The position numbers and the translations under genes are program-made. This document shows positions 51,088-58,218 of a stretch of DNA of 64,000 nt, piece after piece (the stretch's first letter is position 1; every line of letters begins with the position of its first letter). Under the pieces are notes generated by a model that did no database searches, had not been told where the DNA came from, and saw only the letters and a list, made by a program, of their open reading frames with translations. Where the stretch lies: positions 1 through 64,000 of the forward strand of contig CAWULT010000008.1 of assembly GCA_963923455.1 (NCBI GenBank), given 5' to 3'. Source of the DNA: CAWULT01 sp963923455. Its GTDB lineage: Bacteria > Acidobacteriota > Vicinamibacteria > Vicinamibacterales > UBA2999.

Positions 51088-51585
51088 CTACGCCGTCTGT
51101 TCGTCCGCGCTCGGACCGTACATTCCGGGCAGCGGCACGTCGTGCATTCGGAGGTAGACGCTCAGCTGCCCGCGGTGGTGGATCATGTGGCTCATCACGA
51201 AGCCGCGCCAGACGCCGGCCTTTGGCATCGTGAAGATCGCCTGCGCGCCCTGCTTGAGCGACCAGGGCGCCATCAGCTCGGCGTCCGTCCTGCCCACGAG
51301 CGCCGCGCGCGCCTTGGCGAGGTTCTCGTCGAACAGCGCCAGCACGGCCGCGCGCGTCCTGCGCGGCTCGAGCGGCGGCGAGGCCGCCAGATCCAGCTCG
51401 TTGGTGGTCAGCGTGACGAGCGCCCAGAGCGGCATGGTGGCCACGTGCTGCGCCAGCTGGCCCAGCGAGAACGACTTGGCGTGCGGCTTCCAGTCGAACG
51501 CGCCGTCGGGCACGCGCTCGAGCAGCGTGCGCGTGATGGACATCTCGTGATCGAACTCCGGGAGCAGGGCATCGACCAAAGCCAT
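51088..51585 (-). CDS. DinB-family four-helix-bundle protein
   Basis: The 165-residue protein has the DinB/YfiT metal-site histidines in 'GQLAQHVATMP' (H47) and 'MSHMIHHRGQLSVYLR' (H133, H137). Members include thiol transferases such as mycothiol- or bacillithiol-dependent enzymes, so a stress-related thiol function is possible but not shown. ATG 51585 lies 17 bases after the LemA gene's stop. Confidence 0.85.
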   Translation of the reverse strand: MALVDALLPEFDHEMSITRTLLERVPDGAFDWKPHAKSFSLGQLAQHVATMPLWALVTLTTNELDLAASPPLEPRRTRAAVLALFDENLAKARAALVGRTDAELMAPWSLKQGAQAIFTMPKAGVWRGFVMSHMIHHRGQLSVYLRMHDVPLPGMYGPSADEQTA

Positions 51586-51602
51586 GGCGGTCTCCGTTCG
51601 TC

Positions 51603-52181
51603 CTATTGCGGCCGTGGCCGGCCGAAGTCGACCCGAGGCACCCGCTCGGCCTCCGGCGGCGCGTTGAACAGTGGGTGCTCCTTGAACCCGAAGATGCCCG
51701 CCGTCACATTCGAGGGGAACTGCCGGCGCAGCGTGTTGTATTCCTGAACCCGTTCGTTGTAGCGCATCCGCTCGACGGCGATGCGGTTCTCGGTGCCCGA
51801 CAGCTCGTCCATCAGACGGTTGAACGTCTCGTTCGACCGGAGCTGCGGATAGTTCTCGACGACCACCAGCAGCCGGGCCAGCGCGGCGCTCTGCTCGTTG
51901 GCCGCCTGCATCCGGGCCTCCGGCGTCTGGGCTCCGGCCAGCTTCGCCCGTGATTCCGCGATGCGGCCGAACACCTCCTGCTCCTGCTGGGCGATGCCCT
52001 TGGTCGTCTCGACCAGGTTGGGGATCAGGTCGTTCCGACGCTGCAACTGATTCTCCACCTGGGCCCACTGCCCCCGGATGGCTTCCTCCTGGCTGACGAA
52101 GCGGTTGTACGAACAGCCCGAGAGCCCCAGGGACGCTCCGACGAGCACCACCGCCACCAGTCCGCTGCGCATCACCTTCAT
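51603..52181 (-). CDS. lemA: LemA-family lipoprotein
   Basis: The 192-residue protein has a lipobox 'LSGC' (Cys 23) and the LemA helical domain: 'RGQWAQVENQLQRRNDLIPNLVETTKG' (36-62), then 'NEQSAALARLLVVVENYPQLRS' and 'ENRIAVERMRYNERVQEYNT'. LemA proteins are membrane-tethered helical bundles of unclear function. They are often encoded beside TPM-domain proteins, as here (next gene upstream, 45 bases away). ATG 52181 follows GAGGAG. Confidence 0.92.
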   Translation of the reverse strand: MKVMRSGLVAVVLVGASLGLSGCSYNRFVSQEEAIRGQWAQVENQLQRRNDLIPNLVETTKGIAQQEQEVFGRIAESRAKLAGAQTPEARMQAANEQSAALARLLVVVENYPQLRSNETFNRLMDELSGTENRIAVERMRYNERVQEYNTLRRQFPSNVTAGIFGFKEHPLFNAPPEAERVPRVDFGRPRPQ

Positions 52182-52226
52182 TGCACGCTCCTCACTCGGG
52201 CCGGGCGAGTCCGCCGCCCGTGCCGC

Positions 52227-53039
52227 TCACCAGCTGCCGCCGCCACCACCGCCGCCGCTCCGGCCGCCGCCGAAGCCGCCAAAGCCACCACCGAAGCCGC
52301 CGCCGCCGCCGAAACCGCCGCCAAATCCCCCGCCGAACGGTCCCACGCCGGAACTCCAGCCCCGCGGCGGGCCGCCCCATCGCGCAGGCGGGCGCCGCCG
52401 CCCTCGGAGCCGTCCCGCCAGTGCGTTCAGCACGATGAACAGCACGAACAGCGCGAGGATCAGCCCGCCCCCCGAGCCGGACGGCGGCGCGCGGCGAACC
52501 GGCCGCACGCCCTGCAGGGTCACGCCGCGCCCCTGCGCGATGCGGTCGATGATCCGTGACGTGCCGGCGGCGAGGCCGGTTCCGTACCCGCCGCGGCGGA
52601 ACTCCGGCACCATCACCTGGCGGCTCGTCTCACCGGCGAAGCCGTCGGTGATGTACTGCTCGAGGTCGTAGCCGACTTCGATCCACACCTGGCGGTCCTG
52701 CACCGCCAGCAGCACCAGCAGGCCGTTGTCGCGTCCCCGTTCGCCGATGCCGCGTCCGCCGTTCTCGAACATCTTGACGGCGTACTCGCGGATGTCCGCG
52801 TACGGGGCGAAGGTGTCGATGGTGGCCACGACGACGACGTCCCCGCTCGCCTGCTGCAGGGCGCGGATCCGCGCCTCGATCGCCCGTCCGCTCGCGTCGT
52901 CGATGACGCCCGCGAAGTCGTTGACCGGGCGCGTCAGCGCCGGCGGGAGGGGCTGGCCGTGCGCCGGCGCGGCCAGCCACGCCGCCAGCAGCAGGACCGT
53001 CAGGCCAGCCGTCCGGGCCGCGTGTCTCACCGCCGCCAC
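52227..53039 (-). CDS. TPM-domain protein (YgcG-like), Gly-rich tail
   Basis: The 270-residue protein has a signal peptide (about 1-28). The TPM domain ('PVNDFAGVIDDASGRAIEARI', 'DVVVVATIDTFAPYADIREYA', 'GRDNGLLVLLAVQDRQVWIEV') spans about 36-165. A transmembrane helix ('LILALFVLFIVLNALAG') follows, and a tail made almost only of Gly, Phe and Trp ends 'GGGGGGGSW'. TPM proteins are linked to photosystem repair in plants and to membrane quality control in bacteria. GTG 53039 overlaps the upstream gene by 13 bases; GTG 53030, giving a 4-base overlap, is an alternative. Confidence 0.88.
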   Translation of the reverse strand: MAAVRHAARTAGLTVLLLAAWLAAPAHGQPLPPALTRPVNDFAGVIDDASGRAIEARIRALQQASGDVVVVATIDTFAPYADIREYAVKMFENGGRGIGERGRDNGLLVLLAVQDRQVWIEVGYDLEQYITDGFAGETSRQVMVPEFRRGGYGTGLAAGTSRIIDRIAQGRGVTLQGVRPVRRAPPSGSGGGLILALFVLFIVLNALAGRLRGRRRPPARWGGPPRGWSSGVGPFGGGFGGGFGGGGGFGGGFGGFGGGRSGGGGGGGSW

Positions 53040-53734
53040 GTGTCTACCGCGTGAGCCAGCTGCTCGACGGCCGCCAGGTACTCGGGGAACAGGCGCGCGG
53101 GATCGGTGGTCGGCATGGCTCCGGGGTGCTCGAGGGCCAGAATGGCGTCGACCGTCGTCTCGGCGAGCCCGACGGCCCGGGCGCCCGCCCGGGTTGCCTC
53201 CAGCCTGTCACGCGTTTCGACGCCGCCGAGGCGCGCGACGTTCCGCAGCAGGGCGGCGAAGGCGGGCGCGGCCGTCAGCACCAGCGTGGCGACCGGCGCC
53301 AGGCGCCCCCGCGACTCGATGAACCCCTGGCGCAGGTGGAGCAGGTGACTCTTGATCTGGGTCTCGCACGCGCGCCGCAGGTCCTCCGCCGCGATCGTCA
53401 GCCCGGCGAACGGGTCGTCGCCGAAGACGCGGGCGTGCGTGCGGATGATCTCCCCGTACTCGAGGGGAAACACGTCGAGCGACGCGCGGAACTCGTCCTG
53501 GGGAAGGACGAGTGGCGTGGCGATCGACGCCCCCAGCCACTCGGGCGACAGGCGCCCGCAGGCCTCGAGATCCTCCGTGGTCAGGGCCGACACGAGGGCG
53601 AGCGTCGACAGGGGCGCATCCTCGTGCCCCTCCACCCGCGGGCCGTAGGCGACCACCGAGAGCAGGCGGGGGCCGAACACCCGCTGCAGGTCCGCTGCCA
53701 GCGACGCGCCGAGGGACTGCCACGAAGACGACAT
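53027..53734 (-). CDS. Unknown cytoplasmic protein heading the TPM-LemA operon
   Basis: The 235-residue protein starts with a nucleotidyltransferase-like strand-turn ('FGPRLLSVVAYGPRVEGHED'). It then shows helices typical of a HEPN-like bundle ('CETQIKSHLLHLRQGFIES'). No catalytic DxD is obvious, so enzyme activity is doubtful. It is the first gene of a leftward operon with TPM, LemA and DinB genes. ATG 53734 follows TACAAT by 6 bases and lacks a ribosome binding site. Confidence 0.6.
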   Translation of the reverse strand: MSSSWQSLGASLAADLQRVFGPRLLSVVAYGPRVEGHEDAPLSTLALVSALTTEDLEACGRLSPEWLGASIATPLVLPQDEFRASLDVFPLEYGEIIRTHARVFGDDPFAGLTIAAEDLRRACETQIKSHLLHLRQGFIESRGRLAPVATLVLTAAPAFAALLRNVARLGGVETRDRLEATRAGARAVGLAETTVDAILALEHPGAMPTTDPARLFPEYLAAVEQLAHAVDTWRR

Positions 53735-53740
53735 GCCCCG

Positions 53741-53746
53741 ATTGTA
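53741..53746 (-). promoter_or_regulatory. -10 element of the TPM-LemA operon, leaderless
   Basis: TACAAT on the minus strand ends 6 bases before ATG 53734, the exact distance for a leaderless transcript. Confidence 0.55.
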
Positions 53747-53812
53747 CGCGCGCCCTGCCGCCGGGCCCGCCGGCCCGGTGCGGACCCAGTTGGGGACCGG
53801 GGTTGCGGCCGA

Positions 53813-53818
53813 TAGAAT
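53813..53818 (+). promoter_or_regulatory. -10 element of the CofD/YvcK-like gene, leaderless
   Basis: TAGAAT ends 7 bases before ATG 53826. TTGGGG at 53790-53795 sits 17 bases upstream as a partial -35 (TTG matches). Confidence 0.55.
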
Positions 53819-53825
53819 GGCCAGG

Positions 53826-54845
53826 ATGAGGCTGCGGGAGCTCAACATCGGCTGCGTCGGGGGCGGGACCGGACTGCCGAGCCTGCTCGGCGGGCTCAAG
53901 TCCAATCCGTGGCTGCGGTTGCACGCCGTCGTGACGATGTTCGACAGCGGGGGCAGTTCCGGCCAGCTGCGCGACGAACTGGGGGTGCTGCCGCCGGGTG
54001 ACGTGCTCAAGTGCGCGCTGGCGCTCGCGCGGCACGAGGGCGAGGCCCGCCGGGTGCTGCTGTCACGGCTCCCGACCCTGGAGCATCAGGGCCGGCTCGC
54101 GGGGCACACCGGCGGCAACCTGCTGCTGTCGATGATGGGGCAGTACACGGGCGACTTCCTCGCCGCCGTCGATGGCTTGCGAAGCCTGCTCGGGTGCAGG
54201 GGCCGCGTCTGGCCGGTCAGCGTCGAGCCTGCCTCGATCTGCGCCGAATACGGCGACGGTACCACCACGAAGGGCGAGGTCGAGGTCGACGCCGGGCAGA
54301 ACCTCGGACATCAGGTGCGGCGGCTGTGGCTGGAGCCCGAGGTCAGCCTGCTGCCGGTCGTCGCCGAGGCCATCCGCGGGTTCGACGCGGTGATCATCGG
54401 ACCGGGCAGCTTCTTCACGAGTCTGATGCCGCCCTTGCTCGTGCGCGGCGTCCGCGAGGCCTTCGCCGAGGTGAGGGGCCCCGTCATCCTGATCGCCAAC
54501 CTGCTCACCGAGGGCAGCGGCATGGCCGGGTTCACCGCGGCCGACGAGGTCCGGTGGGTGTCGAGGGCCATCGGCCGGAAGGTCGATGTCGTGATCGCCA
54601 ACAGCGGCCGGCCGTCACCCGAAGCGCTGCTGAAATACGCGGCCGAGCACAAGGAACCGCTCGACGTCGGGACGCTCGACCCCGGCGTGGAACTCGTCGT
54701 CGGGCCCTTCTGGAACACGGAAATCGCGCGCCACGACCGGCGCCGGCTGGCCTTTGCCGTCTGGTCGGTGCTGAGCCAGCACCTGCTGCAGGACGACGCG
54801 CCCGTGAGGCCGAGCCTGACGGCGGCCGGCTCGTCGTCGTTCTAG
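53826..54845 (+). CDS. CofD/YvcK-family protein (UPF0052, gluconeogenesis factor-like)
   Basis: The 339-residue protein has 'NIGCVGGGTGLPSLLGGLK' (residues 7-25) and 'VVTMFDSGGSSGQLRDELG' (35-53), the phosphate-binding loops of the family, as well as 'GHTGGNLLLSMM', 'SVEPASICAEYGDGTTTKGE', 'VIIGPGSFFTSLMPPLL' and 'ANLLTEGSGMAGF'. YvcK binds UDP-sugars and influences carbon flux and cell-wall synthesis in Bacillus; CofD makes cofactor F420. The lack of other F420 genes here favours the YvcK role. Its stop overlaps the convergent phosphoesterase gene by 4 bases. Confidence 0.88.
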   Translation: MRLRELNIGCVGGGTGLPSLLGGLKSNPWLRLHAVVTMFDSGGSSGQLRDELGVLPPGDVLKCALALARHEGEARRVLLSRLPTLEHQGRLAGHTGGNLLLSMMGQYTGDFLAAVDGLRSLLGCRGRVWPVSVEPASICAEYGDGTTTKGEVEVDAGQNLGHQVRRLWLEPEVSLLPVVAEAIRGFDAVIIGPGSFFTSLMPPLLVRGVREAFAEVRGPVILIANLLTEGSGMAGFTAADEVRWVSRAIGRKVDVVIANSGRPSPEALLKYAAEHKEPLDVGTLDPGVELVVGPFWNTEIARHDRRRLAFAVWSVLSQHLLQDDAPVRPSLTAAGSSSF

Positions 54846-55675
54846 TCCTCTCCGCGCGGCGGTCGCCTCGTTCGAGTCCCCGTGGCTGGTGCCTTCGCCG
54901 TCCGCGGCTGGGCCTTCGCCGTGGCGCGGACCCCGCGAGCGGCGCCCTTGCGCGCCCCACTGGGCGCGGGTGCCGCGGCCGCGGGCCGTCCCTCGCGCTC
55001 GGCTCGCAGCGCCAAGGCGCGCGCGATGACCGTCTGGAACAGCTTGCCGGCGTCTCCGCCCTGAGCAGGCCGGTTGCTGCGCCAGACGTCGGGATCGTCC
55101 TGTGCCAGGATGTCCGCGAAGTCGCCTTCCGTCTTGACGCTGAGCGGCGCGAACTCGGCGATGTCGATCGGGCCCGCCCAGTCGTCGCGGTGCTTGATGA
55201 GCAGCCACGAGCGGCCGTCGGGTGCACCACGGCCCCAGCCCCGCGTCCGTACGAGCGCCCACGACCCCTTCAACTTGTAGCCGTCGAGCCGGAACTTCAA
55301 ATCGCCCTTGGCCAGCGCGGCGTCGACGTCGTCGACCTCCGGCGTCCAGGTGCCGCGGTCCCACAGCATCACGATGCCGGCGCCGTAGCCCGATGGGATG
55401 ACGCCCTCGAAGTCGCCGTACTCGATCGGGTGGTCCTCGACGTGCATCGCGAGCCGCTTGACGGCGGGGTCGATCGACGGGCCCTTCGGCACGGCCCACG
55501 ACAGCAGCACGCCGTCGTGTTCGAGGCGCAGGTCGTAGTGCAGGTGGCTGGCCAGGTGCTTCTGGACGCAGAAGGCGCGCGGCCGCCGGCCGGCGGGCGA
55601 GCGCCGGGACGTCGAGCCATCCGGCTCCGGCGATTGGCTGAAGTCGCGCTTCTCGCGGTACTTCTCGAGGGCCAT
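54842..55675 (-). CDS. Stand-alone LigD 3'-phosphoesterase domain protein
   Basis: The 277-residue protein consists of the phosphoesterase module of bacterial LigD (DNA repair) without ligase or polymerase. Key stretches are 'QKHLASHLHYDLRLEHDG' (H40, H44, H46, D48), 'WAVPKGPSIDP', 'MHVEDHPIEYGDFEGVIP' (H78, H82 region) and 'WDRGTW'. The module removes ribonucleotides or phosphates at 3' ends. A C-terminal tail of about 65 residues is rich in Ala, Arg and Lys ('KGAARGVRATAKAQPRTAKA'), probably for DNA binding. No Ku gene is in the window. It lies 16 bases after the peptide transporter stop. Confidence 0.85.
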   Translation of the reverse strand: MALEKYREKRDFSQSPEPDGSTSRRSPAGRRPRAFCVQKHLASHLHYDLRLEHDGVLLSWAVPKGPSIDPAVKRLAMHVEDHPIEYGDFEGVIPSGYGAGIVMLWDRGTWTPEVDDVDAALAKGDLKFRLDGYKLKGSWALVRTRGWGRGAPDGRSWLLIKHRDDWAGPIDIAEFAPLSVKTEGDFADILAQDDPDVWRSNRPAQGGDAGKLFQTVIARALALRAEREGRPAAAAPAPSGARKGAARGVRATAKAQPRTAKAPATGTRTRRPPRGED

Positions 55676-55691
55676 GGTGCTCGACCTGCGG

Positions 55692-57188
55692 TCACGCCTC
55701 CGCCGGCCCGGCCCCTGCCAGGCCGCGGAACCGGCGCGCCATCAGCAGCAACGCTATGCCGATGACGATCGAGAACGCGGCGACGGCGCCGAACAGGCGT
55801 GGCAGCGGCCACGACTCGTACAGGCCTCCGAGCCGGCCGCCGATGTAGTTGCCCACCGACGCGGCGAGGAACCACACGCCCATCACGAGGCCGCCGATCC
55901 GCTCCGGCGCCAGTTTCGACATCGCGCTGAGCCCCACCGGGCTGAGCGCCATCTCCCCGGCCGTGTGGAGGAAGTAGGTGACGAACAGCCACCAGGGGCT
56001 CACCTTGATGCCCTGGGCCGACAGCGTCGCGGCGCCGACCATCACGACGAAGCCGGCCCCCACCAGGATCAGGCCGATGCCGAACTTCGACGAACTCGAC
56101 GGCTCGAGACGCCGCCTGGCCAGGAACACCCAGAGCCACGCGAACGCGGGTGCCAGTCCGAAGATGATGAAGAGTGAGTTGAGGGACTGGTAGAACGAAC
56201 TGGGGAACTCCCAGCCGAGCACGCGGTTGTCGGTGTCCCGGTCGGCGAACAGATTCAGCGTCGACCCTGCCTGCTCGAAAGCGGACCAGAACAGGGCCGC
56301 GGCGAGGAACAGGACGGCGATGAGGGAGAGGCGTTTGCGTTCGTCGGGGGTCCAGCCAGGTGAGAGGAACAGCCACCCGAAGAACGCGATGGTGGAGAGG
56401 AGCAGCAGGGCACCGCCGGCGTCCGCCACCTGCGAGGCGGTCACGGGCCACACCCCGGTTGCGATGCCGATGCCGCCCGCCAGCAGGGCGGCGGCTGCGA
56501 CGGACGTCCACCGCAGGGCCTGCGCGCGCCAGCGGGCCTGCTCGGCGGCCGAGCCCGCGTTCGCCGGATGCAGCCCTGCGTCGCCCAGGTACCGCGCGCC
56601 CAGCATGTACTGCACGAGCCCGAGGATCATGCCGACTCCGGCCGCCGCGAAGCCCAGGTGCCAGTTGACGCGCTGGCCGAGGTAGCCGCAGACCAGCGGT
56701 GCGACGAACGCCCCGGTGTTGATGCCCATGTAGAAGATCGAATAGCCGGCGTCTCGGCGGTCGTCGTCGGGGGCGTAGAGACGCCCGACGATGACGCTGA
56801 CGTTGCCCTTCAGCAGGCCGGTGCCGATGACGATCAGCACGAGACCGAGGTAGAAGGTCTCGATGGCCGGGAACGCCATCGAGAAGTGGCCGGCCGAGAT
56901 CAGCACGCCGCCATACAGCACGGCGCGCCGGGCGCCGATCAGTCGATCCGCGATCCAGCCGCCGGGCAGGCTGGTCATGTACACCATGGCGGTGTAGAGC
57001 CCGTAGATCGCGCCGGCTGTCGCCGTGTCGAACCCGAGGCCGCCGGCGGCGGGCGCGGCCGTCATGAACAGGATGAGCAGCGCCCGCATGCCGTAGTAGC
57101 TGAATCGCTCCCACATCTCCGTGAAGAAGAGTGTGGAGAGCCCGCGGGGATGGCCGAAGAAGGCGCGGTCGAGCCCGGGCGCGCTCAC
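55692..57188 (-). CDS. POT-family proton-dependent peptide transporter
   Basis: The 498-residue transporter of the major facilitator superfamily has about 14 helices. Family features are 'FFTEMWERFSYYGMRALLIL' (about 22-41, including the ExxERFxYYG motif), 'GGWIADRLIGARRAVLYGG' and 'GTGLLKGNVSVIVG'. It imports di- or tripeptides with protons. Its start is 3 bases after the YggX gene's stop, so it is co-transcribed with YggX. Confidence 0.92.
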   Translation of the reverse strand: MSAPGLDRAFFGHPRGLSTLFFTEMWERFSYYGMRALLILFMTAAPAAGGLGFDTATAGAIYGLYTAMVYMTSLPGGWIADRLIGARRAVLYGGVLISAGHFSMAFPAIETFYLGLVLIVIGTGLLKGNVSVIVGRLYAPDDDRRDAGYSIFYMGINTGAFVAPLVCGYLGQRVNWHLGFAAAGVGMILGLVQYMLGARYLGDAGLHPANAGSAAEQARWRAQALRWTSVAAAALLAGGIGIATGVWPVTASQVADAGGALLLLSTIAFFGWLFLSPGWTPDERKRLSLIAVLFLAAALFWSAFEQAGSTLNLFADRDTDNRVLGWEFPSSFYQSLNSLFIIFGLAPAFAWLWVFLARRRLEPSSSSKFGIGLILVGAGFVVMVGAATLSAQGIKVSPWWLFVTYFLHTAGEMALSPVGLSAMSKLAPERIGGLVMGVWFLAASVGNYIGGRLGGLYESWPLPRLFGAVAAFSIVIGIALLLMARRFRGLAGAGPAEA

Positions 57189-57191
57189 GGG

Positions 57192-57476
57192 TTACCTGGA
57201 TTGCGGGACGTAGCCCGGGGGCAGGCCGGCGTTGGCGCCGAAGAAGAAGTCCTCCATCTGGCGGGCGATGAGTTCCTGGGCCTCCTTCTGCCAGGGCATC
57301 AGGCGGTACTCGTTGAGGATCATCTTCTGCCGTTCTTCCCACATCTTCCACGCCTGCGCCGAGACGCTCTCGTAGATGCGTTGGCCGATCTCTCCCGGCC
57401 ACGGCGGCGCCTCGAGGCCCGGCAGATCCTGCTGCAGTTTCACGCAGTGCACCATTCGCGGAGTGTTGTCGCTCAT
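57192..57476 (-). CDS. Fe(2+)-trafficking/oxidative protection protein YggX-like
   Basis: The 94-residue protein resembles YggX: 'RMVHCVKLQQDLPGLEAPPWPGEIGQRIY' runs from about residue 7, with the conserved Cys at 11. 'WKMWEERQKMILNEYRLMPW' follows, and a final helix reads 'ELIARQMEDFFFG'. YggX protects iron-sulphur proteins from oxidation and may carry iron. The start is ATG 57476; a longer frame to 57758 contains nothing like the family. TAACAT lies 7 bases before the ATG, again a leaderless arrangement. Confidence 0.92.
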   Translation of the reverse strand: MSDNTPRMVHCVKLQQDLPGLEAPPWPGEIGQRIYESVSAQAWKMWEERQKMILNEYRLMPWQKEAQELIARQMEDFFFGANAGLPPGYVPQSR

Positions 57477-57483
57477 GCCGTGC

Positions 57484-57489
57484 ATGTTA
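57484..57489 (-). promoter_or_regulatory. -10-like hexamer for leaderless yggX
   Basis: TAACAT on the minus strand ends 7 bases before ATG 57476, with no ribosome binding site between. Confidence 0.45.
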
Positions 57490-57748
57490 CCCAACTGGCG
57501 CCCCCGGGGACATCCCTTCGGCAGGGTCCGCCGTGTAAGCCCGGCGGGCCGGACTGTCAGGTTCCGCGTCAGTGCGCCTGTCCTTCCTGGCATCTCGGTC
57601 GGCGCGCATCCCGGCCTGGCGGGCCTTTTCGGCCCGCAACGGCCCCGGCGCCGCTGGCACAGCGCTTGAAACCACGGTGGCCGAGACAGGTGCATCACGG
57701 TCGTTTCCCTCGCCGGGGCGAGCGGTTGGACGACACAGGAGGCGAGCC

Positions 57749-57997
57749 ATGGAAGCAATGCAGAAGTCGACCCGCGGGTTCGGGTCGATGTCGGCGGACA
57801 AGCAGCGTGAGATTGCCAGCAAAGGGGGCCGGGCGGCCCACCTGAAGGGCACGGCTCACCAGTGGACGTCCGAAGAGGCGCGCGCGGCCGGGCGCAAGGG
57901 CGGCCAGATCAGCCGCGGCGGTCGTGGCCGGCTCACGGCGATCCAGCCGGTGGGAACGTCCATCGCGCCGGCCGCTCCACAGACGAGCGCCGAGTAA
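57749..57997 (+). CDS. KGG-motif small basic protein (YciG/Con-10-like)
   Basis: The 82-residue protein has two copies of the KGG stress-protein motif: 'SADKQREIASKGGRAAH' (14-30) and 'SEEARAAGRKGGQISRG' (40-56). Such short, Gly-rich, basic proteins are induced in general stress or sporulation in several bacteria and fungi; their molecular role is unclear. ATG 57749 follows ACAGGAGG by 6 bases. The 272 bases to its left (back to the yggX start) hold only the yggX promoter and nothing else I recognise. Confidence 0.82.
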   Translation: MEAMQKSTRGFGSMSADKQREIASKGGRAAHLKGTAHQWTSEEARAAGRKGGQISRGGRGRLTAIQPVGTSIAPAAPQTSAE

Positions 57998-58019
57998 CGG
58001 TTCGTCGCAGCCCAGACCC

Positions 58020-58069
58020 ATAGGCGTCAGGAGCCGGGTCGCCCCGGTCCCTGAATCCCCCACGCCTAT
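58020..58069. repeat. Nested inverted repeat, possible terminator or structured RNA
   Basis: The outer arms are ATAGGCGT (58020-58027) and ACGCCTAT (58062-58069). Inside are CAGG/CCTG (58028-58031 with 58050-58053) and CCGGG/CCCGG (58034-58038 with 58043-58047). The 50-base element lies 22 bases after the KGG gene's stop. The order of arms allows one long interrupted stem. No U-tract follows. Confidence 0.55.
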
Positions 58070-58206
58070 CGGGGTGGGCTGCGCGGGCACGCGTGTGGCG
58101 TTCTGCCCCACGGGCGGGCCCGCATCGGACGTGCCCGACGGCTGCCACGCCGCGGCGCCCGGCCCGCCGCACCCTGCCATCCCACGAGCGATGCCTCCCG
58201 GGCAGC

Positions 58207-58212
58207 TATGAT
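58207..58212 (+). promoter_or_regulatory. -10-like hexamer for the MgtC/DUF4010 gene
   Basis: TATGAT ends 6 bases before ATG 58219, the exact leaderless spacing. No -35 was recognised. Confidence 0.5.
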
Positions 58213-58218
58213 GGCCCC

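Noticed and set aside
52195..52360. GC-rich tandem-like repeat
   Set aside because: It encodes the Gly/Phe-rich tail of the TPM protein, which is usual for this family.
55369..57402. Open frame of 677 codons on the minus strand
   Set aside because: It overlaps the peptide transporter and phosphoesterase genes in a different frame and has the typical Arg/Pro/His shadow composition.
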